Part shown: positions 17,204-26,068 of the stretch, one piece after another | Position numbering within the stretch: the stretch's first letter is position 1 | Layout of the letters: each line of letters opens with the position of its first letter | Assembly (NCBI GenBank): GCA_016934015.1 | Contig: JAFGTQ010000032.1 | Location: forward strand, 1 to 64,000 | DNA length: 64,000 nt | Source: Acholeplasmataceae bacterium | GTDB lineage: Bacteria; Bacillota_I; Bacilli_A; Acholeplasmatales; Acholeplasmataceae | Direction of reading: 5' to 3' | Program-made: the position numbers and the translations under genes | The notes under the pieces: generated by a model | Databases searched by the model: none | What the model was told of the DNA's origin: nothing | Seen by the model: only the letters and a program-made list of their open reading frames with translations

Positions 17204-17709
17204 CTGTGTGCTGGTATGCCAATGAGTTTACTATTTTCAGGCGCATCCTTAACTACGACAGCATTAGCTGCAATAATACTATGATCACCAATATGTATGG
17301 GACCGATAATTTTAGCACCAGCAAATACAATCACATGATTCCCTAATTTGGGATGACGATCTACTTTATCAAATGTGTTAGCACCTAAAGTAACACCATG
17401 ATATAAAACACAATAATCACCAATAACTGCAGTTTCACCAATCACTAATCCCATACCATGATCAATAAATACTCCTTTTCCAATTTTAGCACCTGGATGA
17501 ATATCAATACCTGTGATTCGACGTGTTCGATAACTGATAAAACGTGCTAAATTATAAAAACCTTTATTCCATAGTTTATGGGCTCTTCGATGTCTTCTAA
17601 GCGCAATCACACCAGGATATGTAAAATAGATCATGATACAATTAGGTGCAGCTGGATCAAATTTTTTAGCAGAACGTACGTCTGCAACTGTACAGGTAAA
17701 TGGTCTCAT
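17188..17709 (-). CDS. cysE: Serine O-acetyltransferase
   Basis: A 173-residue left-handed beta-helix acetyltransferase that converts L-serine and acetyl-CoA to O-acetylserine. FDPAAPNCIMIYFTYPGV, the hexapeptide repeats, FIDHGMGLVIGETAVIGD (active-site Asp and His) and YHGVTLGA are characteristic. It overlaps cysK by four bases (ATGA), so both steps of cysteine synthesis are co-translated. It is short compared with the usual 200-270 residues: the N-terminal helical domain is nearly absent and the C-terminal tail that docks into CysK is brief. Confidence 0.93.
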   Translation of the reverse strand: MRPFTCTVADVRSAKKFDPAAPNCIMIYFTYPGVIALRRHRRAHKLWNKGFYNLARFISYRTRRITGIDIHPGAKIGKGVFIDHGMGLVIGETAVIGDYCVLYHGVTLGANTFDKVDRHPKLGNHVIVFAGAKIIGPIHIGDHSIIAANAVVVKDAPENSKLIGIPAHRSSSI

Positions 17710-18635
17710 TCAAATAGTGTTGTTGACAAATATCTTTCACCGGTATCTGCCATTATCACAACAATCCTCTTTCCTTTGTTTTCTTCTCTTAAAGCTAATT
17801 TACTCGCAGCACATAGTGCGGCTCCAGATGACATACCGACAAGTACACCTTCTGTTTTAGCAAGTAACCTTGTTGTTTCAAATGCTTCATCATCTGATAT
17901 TGTAATGACTTCATCAATAATTTCCTTATTTAGTACTTGTGGAATAAACCCTGGACCGATTCCTTGGATTTTATGAGAACCAAAAATGCCTTTTGAAATC
18001 ATTGGTGATCCTTCGGGCTCCACAGCAATCACTTTGACGTTTGGTATATGTTTTTTAAGCATTTCACCAGTTCCAGTTATCGTACCACCAGTTCCAACTC
18101 CAGCAACGAAATAATCCAAATTTGAATCTGTATCTTTCATTATTTCTAATGCTGTTGTTTTTCGATGAATTTCAGCATTTGCTAAATTCTCAAATTGCAT
18201 TGGCATGACGTAATGTGAATTTTCATTTAATAACTGTTGAGCTTTTGCAATAGAACCTTTCATACCTAACGGACCTTCAGTTAGAATCACAGTCGCACCT
18301 AAGGCTCTAGCGATTTGTGCACGTTCTTTAGAAACTGTTTCGGGCATAATGAGGATGAGTTTATAGCCTTTTGCTGCACAAATAAATGCTAATCCAATTC
18401 CTGTATTTCCACTTGTTGGTTCTACAAATACAGTGTTATCTTTGACTAATCCTTGTTTTTCAAAAGATTCAATAAGTGCATAAGCAAGACGATCTTTTAC
18501 ACTACTCATTGGATTGAAGTTTTCTAATTTTAGAATAATTTCTGCTTTACTTCCAATTTTTTCTTCATACCGATGAACTCTTAGCATCGGAGTATTCCCG
18601 ATAAGTTCTATATAACTTTGCTTGATGGACATCAT
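17706..18635 (-). CDS. cysK: Cysteine synthase (O-acetylserine sulfhydrylase)
   Basis: A 309-residue PLP enzyme of fold type II that makes cysteine from O-acetylserine and sulfide. The PLP lysine is in MSSVKDRLAYALIE, the substrate loop is PTSGNTGIGLAF, and the phosphate-binding glycine loop is GVGTGGTITGTGE. Length is normal. Two adjacent ATGs follow AGGAAG; either could be used. It forms a two-gene operon with cysE, ended by a hairpin, and is divergent from the GloC-like gene. No T-box or S-box leader fits in the short upstream gap. Confidence 0.95.
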   Translation of the reverse strand: MMSIKQSYIELIGNTPMLRVHRYEEKIGSKAEIILKLENFNPMSSVKDRLAYALIESFEKQGLVKDNTVFVEPTSGNTGIGLAFICAAKGYKLILIMPETVSKERAQIARALGATVILTEGPLGMKGSIAKAQQLLNENSHYVMPMQFENLANAEIHRKTTALEIMKDTDSNLDYFVAGVGTGGTITGTGEMLKKHIPNVKVIAVEPEGSPMISKGIFGSHKIQGIGPGFIPQVLNKEIIDEVITISDDEAFETTRLLAKTEGVLVGMSSGAALCAASKLALREENKGKRIVVIMADTGERYLSTTLFE

Positions 18636-18653
18636 ATCACTTCCTCACTCTTA

Positions 18654-18659
18654 ATTATA
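18654..18659 (-). promoter_or_regulatory. Candidate -10 of cysK-cysE
   Basis: A perfect minus-strand TATAAT lies 18 bases before the start codon; no convincing -35 is seen. It faces the divergent plus-strand promoter at 18707-18715. Confidence 0.45.
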
Positions 18660-18706
18660 CGTTTTTTAAATCTTAATTTCTTGTTTCAGGACTTGAAAAC
18701 GTTTTA

Positions 18707-18715
18707 TGCTATAAT
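18707..18715 (+). promoter_or_regulatory. Extended -10 promoter of the GloC-like gene
   Basis: TGCTATAAT (TGn plus a perfect -10) lies 17 bases before the ATG at 18732. The leader is very short, and the -35 is weak. Confidence 0.55.
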
Positions 18716-18731
18716 TGCTTGTGGTGATAGT

Positions 18732-19331
18732 ATGCATATTAAAAGATTCTCACTTGGATTACTTCGAAGTAACTGTTATGTCATATCAAATCAAGGCCAT
18801 GCCATAATCATTGATCCCGGCTATGAAAGCCTAGAAGTTATTCAATACATTGAAGGTGAAAATTTAATCGTTGACTTGATATATATCACTCATGGGCATC
18901 ATGATCATGTAGGTGGAGTTAAGCAAATGAAATCCCATTTTGATGTTTTAGTATATGCACCAAAAAAAGATATCGAATTTATGGGGAACTTTCCACTCAA
19001 TCGTTTTGGCTATCCCATACCAGTTGATGTTTGGGTCACAGAAGGCTATACATTTGATGCTCTAGGAAAATCATTTATAGTTTATGATGCTCCGGGTCAT
19101 TCTGAGGGTGGAACATTACTTTATGTCGATCATATTTTATTCACTGGTGACACACTCTTTTATCAAAGTATTGGTAGAACAGATATCCCACGTGCAAATA
19201 GTGAAATACTCTATCATACAATCAAAAAAATGTATCGCATATTTCCAAAAGAAACAATTATTTATCCTGGACATGGAAGACATTCAACCATAGGACACGA
19301 ACAGCAATTCAATCCGTTTGTAAGATTATAA
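18732..19331 (+). CDS. Metallo-beta-lactamase-fold hydrolase, GloC/YqgX-like
   Basis: A 199-residue binuclear metal hydrolase. The metal motif THGHHDHVGG supplies H54, H56, D58 and H59; later ligands lie in DAPGHSEGG, LFTGDTLF and YPGHGRHSTIG. The SIGRTDIP and NPFVRL segments match the GloC/YqgX glyoxalase II subgroup, which hydrolyses thioester conjugates such as S-lactoyl thiols. The ATG at 18732 is selected because the homology begins there and GGTGAT lies upstream; a longer frame to 18618 overlaps cysK. It is a single-gene plus-strand unit ending at a bidirectional terminator. A persulfide-related role is possible but unsupported. Confidence 0.88.
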   Translation: MHIKRFSLGLLRSNCYVISNQGHAIIIDPGYESLEVIQYIEGENLIVDLIYITHGHHDHVGGVKQMKSHFDVLVYAPKKDIEFMGNFPLNRFGYPIPVDVWVTEGYTFDALGKSFIVYDAPGHSEGGTLLYVDHILFTGDTLFYQSIGRTDIPRANSEILYHTIKKMYRIFPKETIIYPGHGRHSTIGHEQQFNPFVRL

Positions 19332-19362
19332 AAAAAGGCTCAAATTAATTATGAGCCTTTTT
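19331..19362. terminator. Bidirectional terminator between gloC-like gene and rlmD-like gene
   Basis: The stem AAAAGGCTCA / TGAGCCTTTT has a nine-base loop and A/T tails on both sides. The stop codon of the minus-strand gene lies in the loop. Confidence 0.85.
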
Positions 19363-20634
19363 GTTTAAAAATACGAGTGTCTCAAGTGATGATGTTTGAT
19401 AAAACATCTTAAGAGAATATATCGATTGAATATCGTATATATCATGAAGTGATAATAAATCACGAGCAAGTGTTTTTGCATCACAAGAAAGATAAAAGAT
19501 TTGTTGATATTTTTTAAGTAATATTTTATCAATAAACTCAGGAAGCAATCCATTTCTTGGGGGATCAACAATTAAAATATCCGCATCATAATCTTGAATA
19601 ACATTTTCAGCACGCTCTAAGATGACATCGATGTGTTGATATCCGTATTTATCTTTAGTCATTTGTGCTTGTTCACTAGCTTCAGGATTCGACTCAATCA
19701 TCGTCACATGAGATGCTTTATCTGAGAGATAAAAGCCAATGGACCCCACACCACTATAACTATCAATCACTGTTTGTCCCTTCTTTATTTGCGATTTCAT
19801 GAGTTGATAAGCTTTTTCAATCACTGGGGGATTAATCTGATAAAATGATCGATCATTTAAGTAAATTTCAATTTCTCCTAATGGCTCTTTTATGCGATTT
19901 TCACCAAGTAAAGTGTATGAGTTTTTCCCAAGTATCGATGTTTGATCATCCATGATATTAAGCGTTAAGCCTACCATATTCTTAATAGGTTTTAATAGAC
20001 GAATGATACTTTCTAAACCCGTGAAGTCAGAAGACTTCACAACCAATGTCAAAAGAATTTCTCCTTGAGGATTTGTTCGGCAAACGACATACCTTAAGAT
20101 GGTAGGATCAATCATAATTTTTGAATCATTGAGCACTTTGATCATGTCATTCGTAATTTGATCAGCGAGTGAAAATGAATCAGCTTTGATGAGTTTATAA
20201 AAATCTTTTTCATAAAGTCCTAAAGTTAAAACACGATTTTCCATGACATGAAATACTGATTTATTTCGATAATTTCTAGGCTTGTTATCGGTTAAAATAT
20301 CTTTAATTTTAAAGTCAAGTCCTGTAATTTTTTTAAGAGTTTCTTCAGTAATTTTCTTTTGCCATAATAATTGCTTTTCTTCAGTCATATGAATCATATC
20401 ACAACTTCCAAAAATGGATTCTGGATCGTCTCTTCGGTCGGGACTTCTCTTTGTGATTTCAATGATTTTAGCTTCACCAAATTTTTTTCTAAGTTTTGTA
20501 ATCTCAACAATCGCTTCTTCGTTGTCAAGCAAACCTTTAACAAAAATAACATAACCTTCGTGTTTAATAACACCTTGACCTTGATAATCTAAATCTACTG
20601 ATAAACCTTTTATTTTACTACCAACAGTTAACAT
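19345..20634 (-). CDS. 23S rRNA (uracil-C5)-methyltransferase, RlmD/RlmCD family
   Basis: A 429-residue RNA m5U methyltransferase. It has an N-terminal TRAM-type OB domain (VDLDYQGQGVIKHEGYVIFV), the SAM site VIDSYSGVGSIGFYLS and DILIVDPPRNGLL, and the nucleophile Cys in YLSCDAKTLARDL. The ATG at 20634 has AGGAGG at ideal spacing; it overlaps the end of the serine dehydratase gene by 17 bases. The usual Fe-S segment starting CGGC reads FGSC here, so a [4Fe-4S] cluster is probably absent. The choice between U747/U1939 of 23S rRNA and a tRNA site cannot be made from sequence alone. Confidence 0.9.
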   Translation of the reverse strand: MLTVGSKIKGLSVDLDYQGQGVIKHEGYVIFVKGLLDNEEAIVEITKLRKKFGEAKIIEITKRSPDRRDDPESIFGSCDMIHMTEEKQLLWQKKITEETLKKITGLDFKIKDILTDNKPRNYRNKSVFHVMENRVLTLGLYEKDFYKLIKADSFSLADQITNDMIKVLNDSKIMIDPTILRYVVCRTNPQGEILLTLVVKSSDFTGLESIIRLLKPIKNMVGLTLNIMDDQTSILGKNSYTLLGENRIKEPLGEIEIYLNDRSFYQINPPVIEKAYQLMKSQIKKGQTVIDSYSGVGSIGFYLSDKASHVTMIESNPEASEQAQMTKDKYGYQHIDVILERAENVIQDYDADILIVDPPRNGLLPEFIDKILLKKYQQIFYLSCDAKTLARDLLSLHDIYDIQSIYSLKMFYQTSSLETLVFLNKKAHN

Positions 20635-21832
20635 CTTCATCCTCCTCATAATGACTTGCAAGTCCACCTTGGGATGTTTCTTTATAAGATGTGTGCATAT
20701 CCAAGCCTGTTTGATACATTGTTTTAATCACCATATCAAGTGATATTTTTCTTGAATCTGTTAAGAAATAAGCAAGTCCACACGCATCAATCGCACGTAG
20801 TGCAGCTACTGCATTTCGTTCGATGCAAGGAATTTGGACGTATCCATTAATCGGATCACATGTAAGACCTAAATGATGCTCCATGGCGATTTCAGCAGCA
20901 TACTCAACTTGATCCATGGATAAATTGAATAATGTTGCATGCGCTGCAGCGGCCATCGAACAGGCACTGCCAATTTCAGCTTGGCATCCTGCAACCGCAC
21001 CACTAATGGAAGCGTTGTGCTTAATTAAATTCCCAATCAATCCCGCAACCGCCAAAGCACGTATCACACGTTCTTCAGTAACCACTTCATGCTTTTCATG
21101 CATATAGTACAACACAGCAGGTAAAACACCACAAGCACCACATGTTGGTGCTGTAACAATAATACCACCGCTCGCATTTTCTTCACTAACAGCGAATGCA
21201 TAACTACTAACCATTCTGTTTTCAGTAATCTCAGGTACTTCTTTTTTTGAATCTTGATTGAATAATTTAGGCGCTTTTCGTTTCATTTTTAATGGGCCTG
21301 GTAGAATACCTTCGGTCGATATACCTCGGTGAATAGCACTTTTCATAGCTTCCCATATTTCTTTCAAGAAATCATGAATTCCATTACCTTCAAATTGAAA
21401 TACATAATCTGCAAGTGTTAAACGATGAGTACGGCAATATGTTTTAATCGCTTTAAATGTGGTGTGTGGGTAAACAATTGGTTCTAAATCATCTTCATCT
21501 TTAAACACAATTCTTCCGCCACCAACACTCATCACTTCTTTTTCTATTTTTAAAACATCTTGTTGAAATCCTTTAATAATTATTGTATTTGGATGTTTCA
21601 AAGGATCAATAGACGTAAAAAAAGTCACCGCACTCGGTGCGAGTGACTCTTTGATTGCTTCTTGTGTTAAATGACCAGTACCTGTCAAGGCTAATGAATT
21701 ATAAAGCGTAACTTCATAATGATCAAGGTCATTCATCATCGTCTTCACACGACTGGCTGCTTTCGCTGGTCCCATAGTGTGTGATGATGATGGTCCATAG
21801 CCAATTTGATAAAGTGATCGTAATGAATACAT
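20618..21832 (-). CDS. sdaA: L-serine dehydratase, single-chain iron-sulfur type
   Basis: A 404-residue enzyme that deaminates L-serine to pyruvate and ammonia. The beta domain at the N-terminus has IGYGPSSSHTMGPAKA; the alpha domain carries TAPTCGACGVLPAVL, AGCQAEIGSACSMAAA and GLTCDPINGYVQIPC, whose cysteines bind the [4Fe-4S] cluster. In this class a C-terminal Cys acts as the fourth cluster ligand in the resting state; here the chain ends in DVNCW, with Cys penultimate. It lies nine bases after the M32 gene, with AAGGA in the gap, and overlaps the methyltransferase gene. Pyruvate produced here can enter PPDK-linked metabolism. Confidence 0.93.
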   Translation of the reverse strand: MYSLRSLYQIGYGPSSSHTMGPAKAASRVKTMMNDLDHYEVTLYNSLALTGTGHLTQEAIKESLAPSAVTFFTSIDPLKHPNTIIIKGFQQDVLKIEKEVMSVGGGRIVFKDEDDLEPIVYPHTTFKAIKTYCRTHRLTLADYVFQFEGNGIHDFLKEIWEAMKSAIHRGISTEGILPGPLKMKRKAPKLFNQDSKKEVPEITENRMVSSYAFAVSEENASGGIIVTAPTCGACGVLPAVLYYMHEKHEVVTEERVIRALAVAGLIGNLIKHNASISGAVAGCQAEIGSACSMAAAAHATLFNLSMDQVEYAAEIAMEHHLGLTCDPINGYVQIPCIERNAVAALRAIDACGLAYFLTDSRKISLDMVIKTMYQTGLDMHTSYKETSQGGLASHYEEDEDVNCW

Positions 21833-21841
21833 GGTTTTTCC

Positions 21842-23335
21842 TTATTTTTGACTGAATTTTTCTTTTAGATATTGAACATAATACATTGGACTAAATGGTT
21901 CTTTTGTTGCAATCAACATTAATTCTTTTGGAGTCTTGGTTCTTGCATATTTGTGAATATGTTCTTTTGTCCATGCATTGATTTGGTCAATTTGATTATT
22001 TTTAATCGCTTCTAAAACATTAAAATCTTGATTCATCGCATGATAGATTTGTGCAGCATAAGCTGAGCCTAATGCATAGGTCGGAAAATATCCCATCGAT
22101 CCACCTGACCAATGAATGTCTTGTAAAACCCCTTCGGTATCATTCTTGGGTCTAATACCAACGTATTGTCCCATGAGTTGTTTCCATTTCTTTGGAAGAT
22201 CTTTAACTTTAAGTTTTCCGCTAATCAACAACTTTTCAAGTTCATAACGTACCATAATATGAAGTGCATAAGTTAGTTCATCCGCTTCAATCCGTATTAA
22301 TGAACGTTTTGCGGTATTAATGTAACGAACAAATTCTTCTACAGAAACATCTTTTAATTGTTTTGGAAATAATTCGACAAGTTTTGCATAATGAATGTCC
22401 CAGAATTCTTTTGCTCGGCCTAGCATGTTTTCATACATTCTTGACTGTGATTCATGGATACCCATGCTTGTACCACCGTGTAAAAATGTATCATCATATT
22501 TTGGATCATTTTGCATTTCATAAATCGCATGACCCATTTCATGAATCGTCGAAAATATAGATGATACTAAATGATCCTCATGAAAATGTGTTGTAATTCT
22601 TGTATCTACTGAGGCATTACCACTCGTGAATGGATGTGCACTTTCTTTTAATAATCCTTTTGTCTTATCATAATGAAAAACATCCATCAAATAATGTGAG
22701 AATTCTCTTTGTTGTTCTCGTGGAAAAACACTGTGTGTGAGCTTACGAGAAAATTTTGCTGGTTTATCTTTTGTTACTTCTAAAACAAATGGTACAAGTT
22801 CTTCTCTTAATGTGTTAAAGAATTCATCATATTCTTTCATGCCCATGCCCTCTTCATACATATCTAAAAGGACATCATAGCCTTTGAGAGTATCTGTTTC
22901 AAGATACTTAACAAATTTTCTTAAATATTCCACGATTTTTTCTAATGTGGGCTGAAAAGAAGCGAAATCATTATTCTTTTTTGCAACTTGCCATATATTT
23001 GAACCATTTTGAGTTAAAACTTGAAAATCAATAAATTCATCTTTCGGGATCTTTTTTACCCAACGTAAATCTTTATATTCATTCTTGATTTCAACTTTTA
23101 ATTCATCATCTAGTTCATTCAAATTTTCATAAAGTTTTTCAACGGCTTCCATGAAAGCAGGATCAGAAGACAATTTATAACGTTCTTCAGCAATTACTTG
23201 AAATTGCTTGCTGCGAAATTCGTGAGAAGCGCTTGGTGCTTCTGTTTCTTGGTCCCAAGAAAACAAAAAATCCATGTAATTGAACGCAATTATCTTGCGT
23301 CTTACATCTTGATAAGTTTGTAAATATTTTTCCAT
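21842..23335 (-). CDS. M32 family carboxypeptidase (Taq type)
   Basis: A 497-residue metallo-carboxypeptidase of peptidase family M32. The zinc site HEMGH lies in IFSTIHEMGHAIYEMQ, with the family motifs HESQSRMYENM, IRIEADELTYALH and VGIRPKNDTEGVLQDIHW all present. It removes C-terminal amino acids from peptides in the cytosol. Length matches the 490-510-residue family. GGGAG precedes the ATG. It heads a three-gene run with sdaA and the methyltransferase and has no transport or secretion signal. Confidence 0.94.
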   Translation of the reverse strand: MEKYLQTYQDVRRKIIAFNYMDFLFSWDQETEAPSASHEFRSKQFQVIAEERYKLSSDPAFMEAVEKLYENLNELDDELKVEIKNEYKDLRWVKKIPKDEFIDFQVLTQNGSNIWQVAKKNNDFASFQPTLEKIVEYLRKFVKYLETDTLKGYDVLLDMYEEGMGMKEYDEFFNTLREELVPFVLEVTKDKPAKFSRKLTHSVFPREQQREFSHYLMDVFHYDKTKGLLKESAHPFTSGNASVDTRITTHFHEDHLVSSIFSTIHEMGHAIYEMQNDPKYDDTFLHGGTSMGIHESQSRMYENMLGRAKEFWDIHYAKLVELFPKQLKDVSVEEFVRYINTAKRSLIRIEADELTYALHIMVRYELEKLLISGKLKVKDLPKKWKQLMGQYVGIRPKNDTEGVLQDIHWSGGSMGYFPTYALGSAYAAQIYHAMNQDFNVLEAIKNNQIDQINAWTKEHIHKYARTKTPKELMLIATKEPFSPMYYVQYLKEKFSQK

Positions 23336-23393
23336 TTTAATTTGACTCCCTTTGCATAGTATACGTAACTTTAGTATATCATAATCTTTAGTC

Positions 23394-24728
23394 TTATAAG
23401 AACATTATGGTGGCTATCCCAAAATAAATGACTAATGAAACCAAGTCATTGATAGTGGTCATAATGGGTCCAGAAGCTGTAGAAGGATCAATTTGAATTC
23501 GATTTAAGAATATCGGTATTAATGCACCCATGGATGCCGAAACAAACATGCTTAAACTCGTTGCAAGACCAACAACAAATGCCATACTATCTGCTGATTG
23601 AGAGCCTGTTGGAATAAGTGATAAAAATCCAAAAACTAAAAAATAAGCTGCAATGCCTAATAATAGGCTGTTTAACAACCCAATTGTAATCTCTTTTATA
23701 ACATGTGTCTTCGGCATTTTCTTTCGATCAAATTCTTCACGATGAAATCCTAAAATAGTCACAGCAAGTGATTGTGTCCCAATGTTACCTGCCATCCCCA
23801 AGATAAGTGGTTGAAACAATACAAGCGCTACAACTTCAGCAATGGTAACTTCAAATATTGAAAGAAAACTTGCCATGATGAGATTTAAAACAACTCCGAT
23901 TAAAAGCCATGGCAAACGCTGTTTAGAACGAGTTAATGCTGATGATGTTGATTCATGATTATCAAGTAAAGCCATACGTTGATAGTCAAATTCGATGTCT
24001 TCAACTAACTCATCAAAAACATCATCTGCAGTCACAATGCCTAACATATGATGTTCTTCATCGAGTACTGGTATTGCATTTCTATCATAATCTTTAACCG
24101 TTTGAATTGCTAATTCAATCGAATCATCTTCATAAACAAAGTGGTAATCAGCAATCATAATATTGACGAGTTTTTGATTACTTCTAGCAATAATTAAGTC
24201 TTTTAAATCAATTACACCTACAAGCATCTTATCATCATCAAGTACATAAATAGAATCGATATAGTCTTGATCTTTAGATGTTGTGACTAGTTTATTCGTC
24301 GCTTCTTTAATCGACATATCTTGATGTATCGATATAAAATCAGTTGACATAATGGAAGCTGCTGAATCATCTTCATATTCCAATAGTAATCTGATTGTTT
24401 TGGCTTTAACGGCAGATAAAAGACTAAATACGATTGCTTGTTTTTCTTCATTAAGTGATGCCATAAATTCCTTTAAGTCATCACTTTCAAGTGATCTAAA
24501 TAATGCTTTTTTTCTTGATTCCGAGAGTAATTCAATAACTTCCCATTGTTCTTCTTCACTCAAAAGAATGAACATATCTGAAAGCTTTTGTTGGTCTAAT
24601 AATGCAATTATTCGTTGTTTTTCTAATTCATCAAATTGGGGAAAATAGATTGAAATATCAAAAGCATGCATAGTTTTTAATGTTTTCTTTAAAGAGTCAT
24701 CTGAGTGCTTAAAATTAATATGCTTCAT
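23394..24728 (-). CDS. mgtE: Magnesium transporter MgtE, second copy
   Basis: A 444-residue Mg2+ channel/transporter. It has an N-terminal helical MgtE_N domain (about 20-130), two CBS domains (about 130-255) and a five-helix membrane domain. The pore signature reads PLILGMAGNIGTQSLAV and the C-terminal segment IDPSTASGPIMTTINDL keeps the Asp of the Mg2+ site. The N and CBS domains close the pore when cytosolic Mg2+ is high. It starts one base after the end of a paralogous mgtE, with GGAGG upstream, and is last in the zip-dtxR-mgtE-mgtE operon. The first 30 residues diverge from its neighbour. Confidence 0.93.
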   Translation of the reverse strand: MKHINFKHSDDSLKKTLKTMHAFDISIYFPQFDELEKQRIIALLDQQKLSDMFILLSEEEQWEVIELLSESRKKALFRSLESDDLKEFMASLNEEKQAIVFSLLSAVKAKTIRLLLEYEDDSAASIMSTDFISIHQDMSIKEATNKLVTTSKDQDYIDSIYVLDDDKMLVGVIDLKDLIIARSNQKLVNIMIADYHFVYEDDSIELAIQTVKDYDRNAIPVLDEEHHMLGIVTADDVFDELVEDIEFDYQRMALLDNHESTSSALTRSKQRLPWLLIGVVLNLIMASFLSIFEVTIAEVVALVLFQPLILGMAGNIGTQSLAVTILGFHREEFDRKKMPKTHVIKEITIGLLNSLLLGIAAYFLVFGFLSLIPTGSQSADSMAFVVGLATSLSMFVSASMGALIPIFLNRIQIDPSTASGPIMTTINDLVSLVIYFGIATIMFL

Positions 24729-24729
24729 C

Positions 24730-26052
24730 TCAAATACCTCCTAAAAAAAGCGTTGCTAAACCAAAATATATAAATAAAGCAGCAATGTCAATGATTGTTG
24801 TAATAAAAGGTCCTGATGCAATTGCTGGATCAATCTTCAGTTTGTTTAAAGTCACAGGTATGATAATCGCAATAATCGGTGAAAAGAAAATTGTTAACCA
24901 AAGAGATAATCCAACAACGAGTGAAATTAAATAAGGTTGATTCGATAATGAAGGATTAATAAAGGCAAAAACAATAGTCATCATCACAGCAATCAATCCA
25001 ATTAAAAACCCATTGATCATGCCTGTTAAAATCTCACGAGTTGAATTCTTTATAATTCCTTTTTCATTCGATGATAACATTTTTAAGGTCACAGCAAGTG
25101 TTTGAGTTGCAACATTACCGGCTGATCCTAAAATAAGAGGTTGGAATATAATTAAAATTGCAACTGTTGCGAGTACGTGTTCGAAAAGGGATGTGACAAG
25201 TGAAATTGGTATTGATAAAGCAAGTAAAAATAGTAACCATGGTACTCGTTGCATAGCAACTTTTAAAGCATGATGGTCTTCATCAGTTTCTGGTAAAGCT
25301 GCTAACTTTTCAAAATCCTCAATCGCTTCTTCTTGATAAATATCTAAGGCATCATCAAGTGTGATCATACCAACAAGTTCGTGTTTTTCATTTAAAACTG
25401 GCATTTCATAAATATCATAATTATTAATCGATTGAATCGATTGTGTAATCAGGTCTTTATCAAAAACATAGGGTGAATCTTCAATTAATTCTTTAACTAA
25501 AAGAGGTGTCTTCGCTTTTAATAACATTTTTAAAGGTACGATACCTAAAAAATGATTTTGTTCATCCGTTACAAAAATTGTGGATATTGTTTCAACATCT
25601 GACACTTCTTTAATCACTCGTTTAGTGGCATCTTTAACATCCATCTCCGGATGGATAACAATGATTTGATTTGTCATTGCAGACCCAGTTTCATCTTCAT
25701 CATATGAAATAAGGCTTATGACTTCTGAATCTTTGCCTAAACGATTTAAAAGTTCTTCCTGTTCTTCTTCTTCAAGTTCCTGAATGACATCAACTGCATC
25801 ATCAGGTTCCATCATCTCAACAAGAGTTACCTGCTTTTCGATATCAAGCTCTGATAATAAATCAGCAGCATCATCAGATTCTAAATAACTGACAAGTTCA
25901 GCACGTTTTTCATCACTTAAAAGCGAAAAAATATGATTTTTTTCTTGATCATCTAGTTCTTCAAAAAATTCTGAAAGGTCGTGGGCATGAAGATCTTCTA
26001 AGAAATCTTTGATTTGTTTATCATTTTTCGTGCTTAATATTTCTTTAAGCAT
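24730..26052 (-). CDS. mgtE: Magnesium transporter MgtE, first copy
   Basis: A 440-residue MgtE with the complete domain set: N-terminal superhelix (LHAHDLSEFFEELDDQEKN start), two CBS domains, and a membrane domain with PLILGSAGNVATQTLAV and IDPAIASGPFITTIIDI, including the pore Asp. It is clearly homologous to, but not nearly identical with, the next gene, so the duplication is old. It lies 16 bases after the DtxR-family gene. Co-transcription and shared dimer interfaces make a heteromeric channel possible; homodimers are the rule in the family. Confidence 0.94.
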   Translation of the reverse strand: MLKEILSTKNDKQIKDFLEDLHAHDLSEFFEELDDQEKNHIFSLLSDEKRAELVSYLESDDAADLLSELDIEKQVTLVEMMEPDDAVDVIQELEEEEQEELLNRLGKDSEVISLISYDEDETGSAMTNQIIVIHPEMDVKDATKRVIKEVSDVETISTIFVTDEQNHFLGIVPLKMLLKAKTPLLVKELIEDSPYVFDKDLITQSIQSINNYDIYEMPVLNEKHELVGMITLDDALDIYQEEAIEDFEKLAALPETDEDHHALKVAMQRVPWLLFLLALSIPISLVTSLFEHVLATVAILIIFQPLILGSAGNVATQTLAVTLKMLSSNEKGIIKNSTREILTGMINGFLIGLIAVMMTIVFAFINPSLSNQPYLISLVVGLSLWLTIFFSPIIAIIIPVTLNKLKIDPAIASGPFITTIIDIAALFIYFGLATLFLGGI

Positions 26053-26068
26053 AATACCACCCCTATTC

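Noticed and set aside
23336-23393. Promoter for the M32 carboxypeptidase gene
   Set aside because: Two TATACT-like boxes occur on the minus strand, but neither has a plausible -35; transcription may continue from the mgtE operon.
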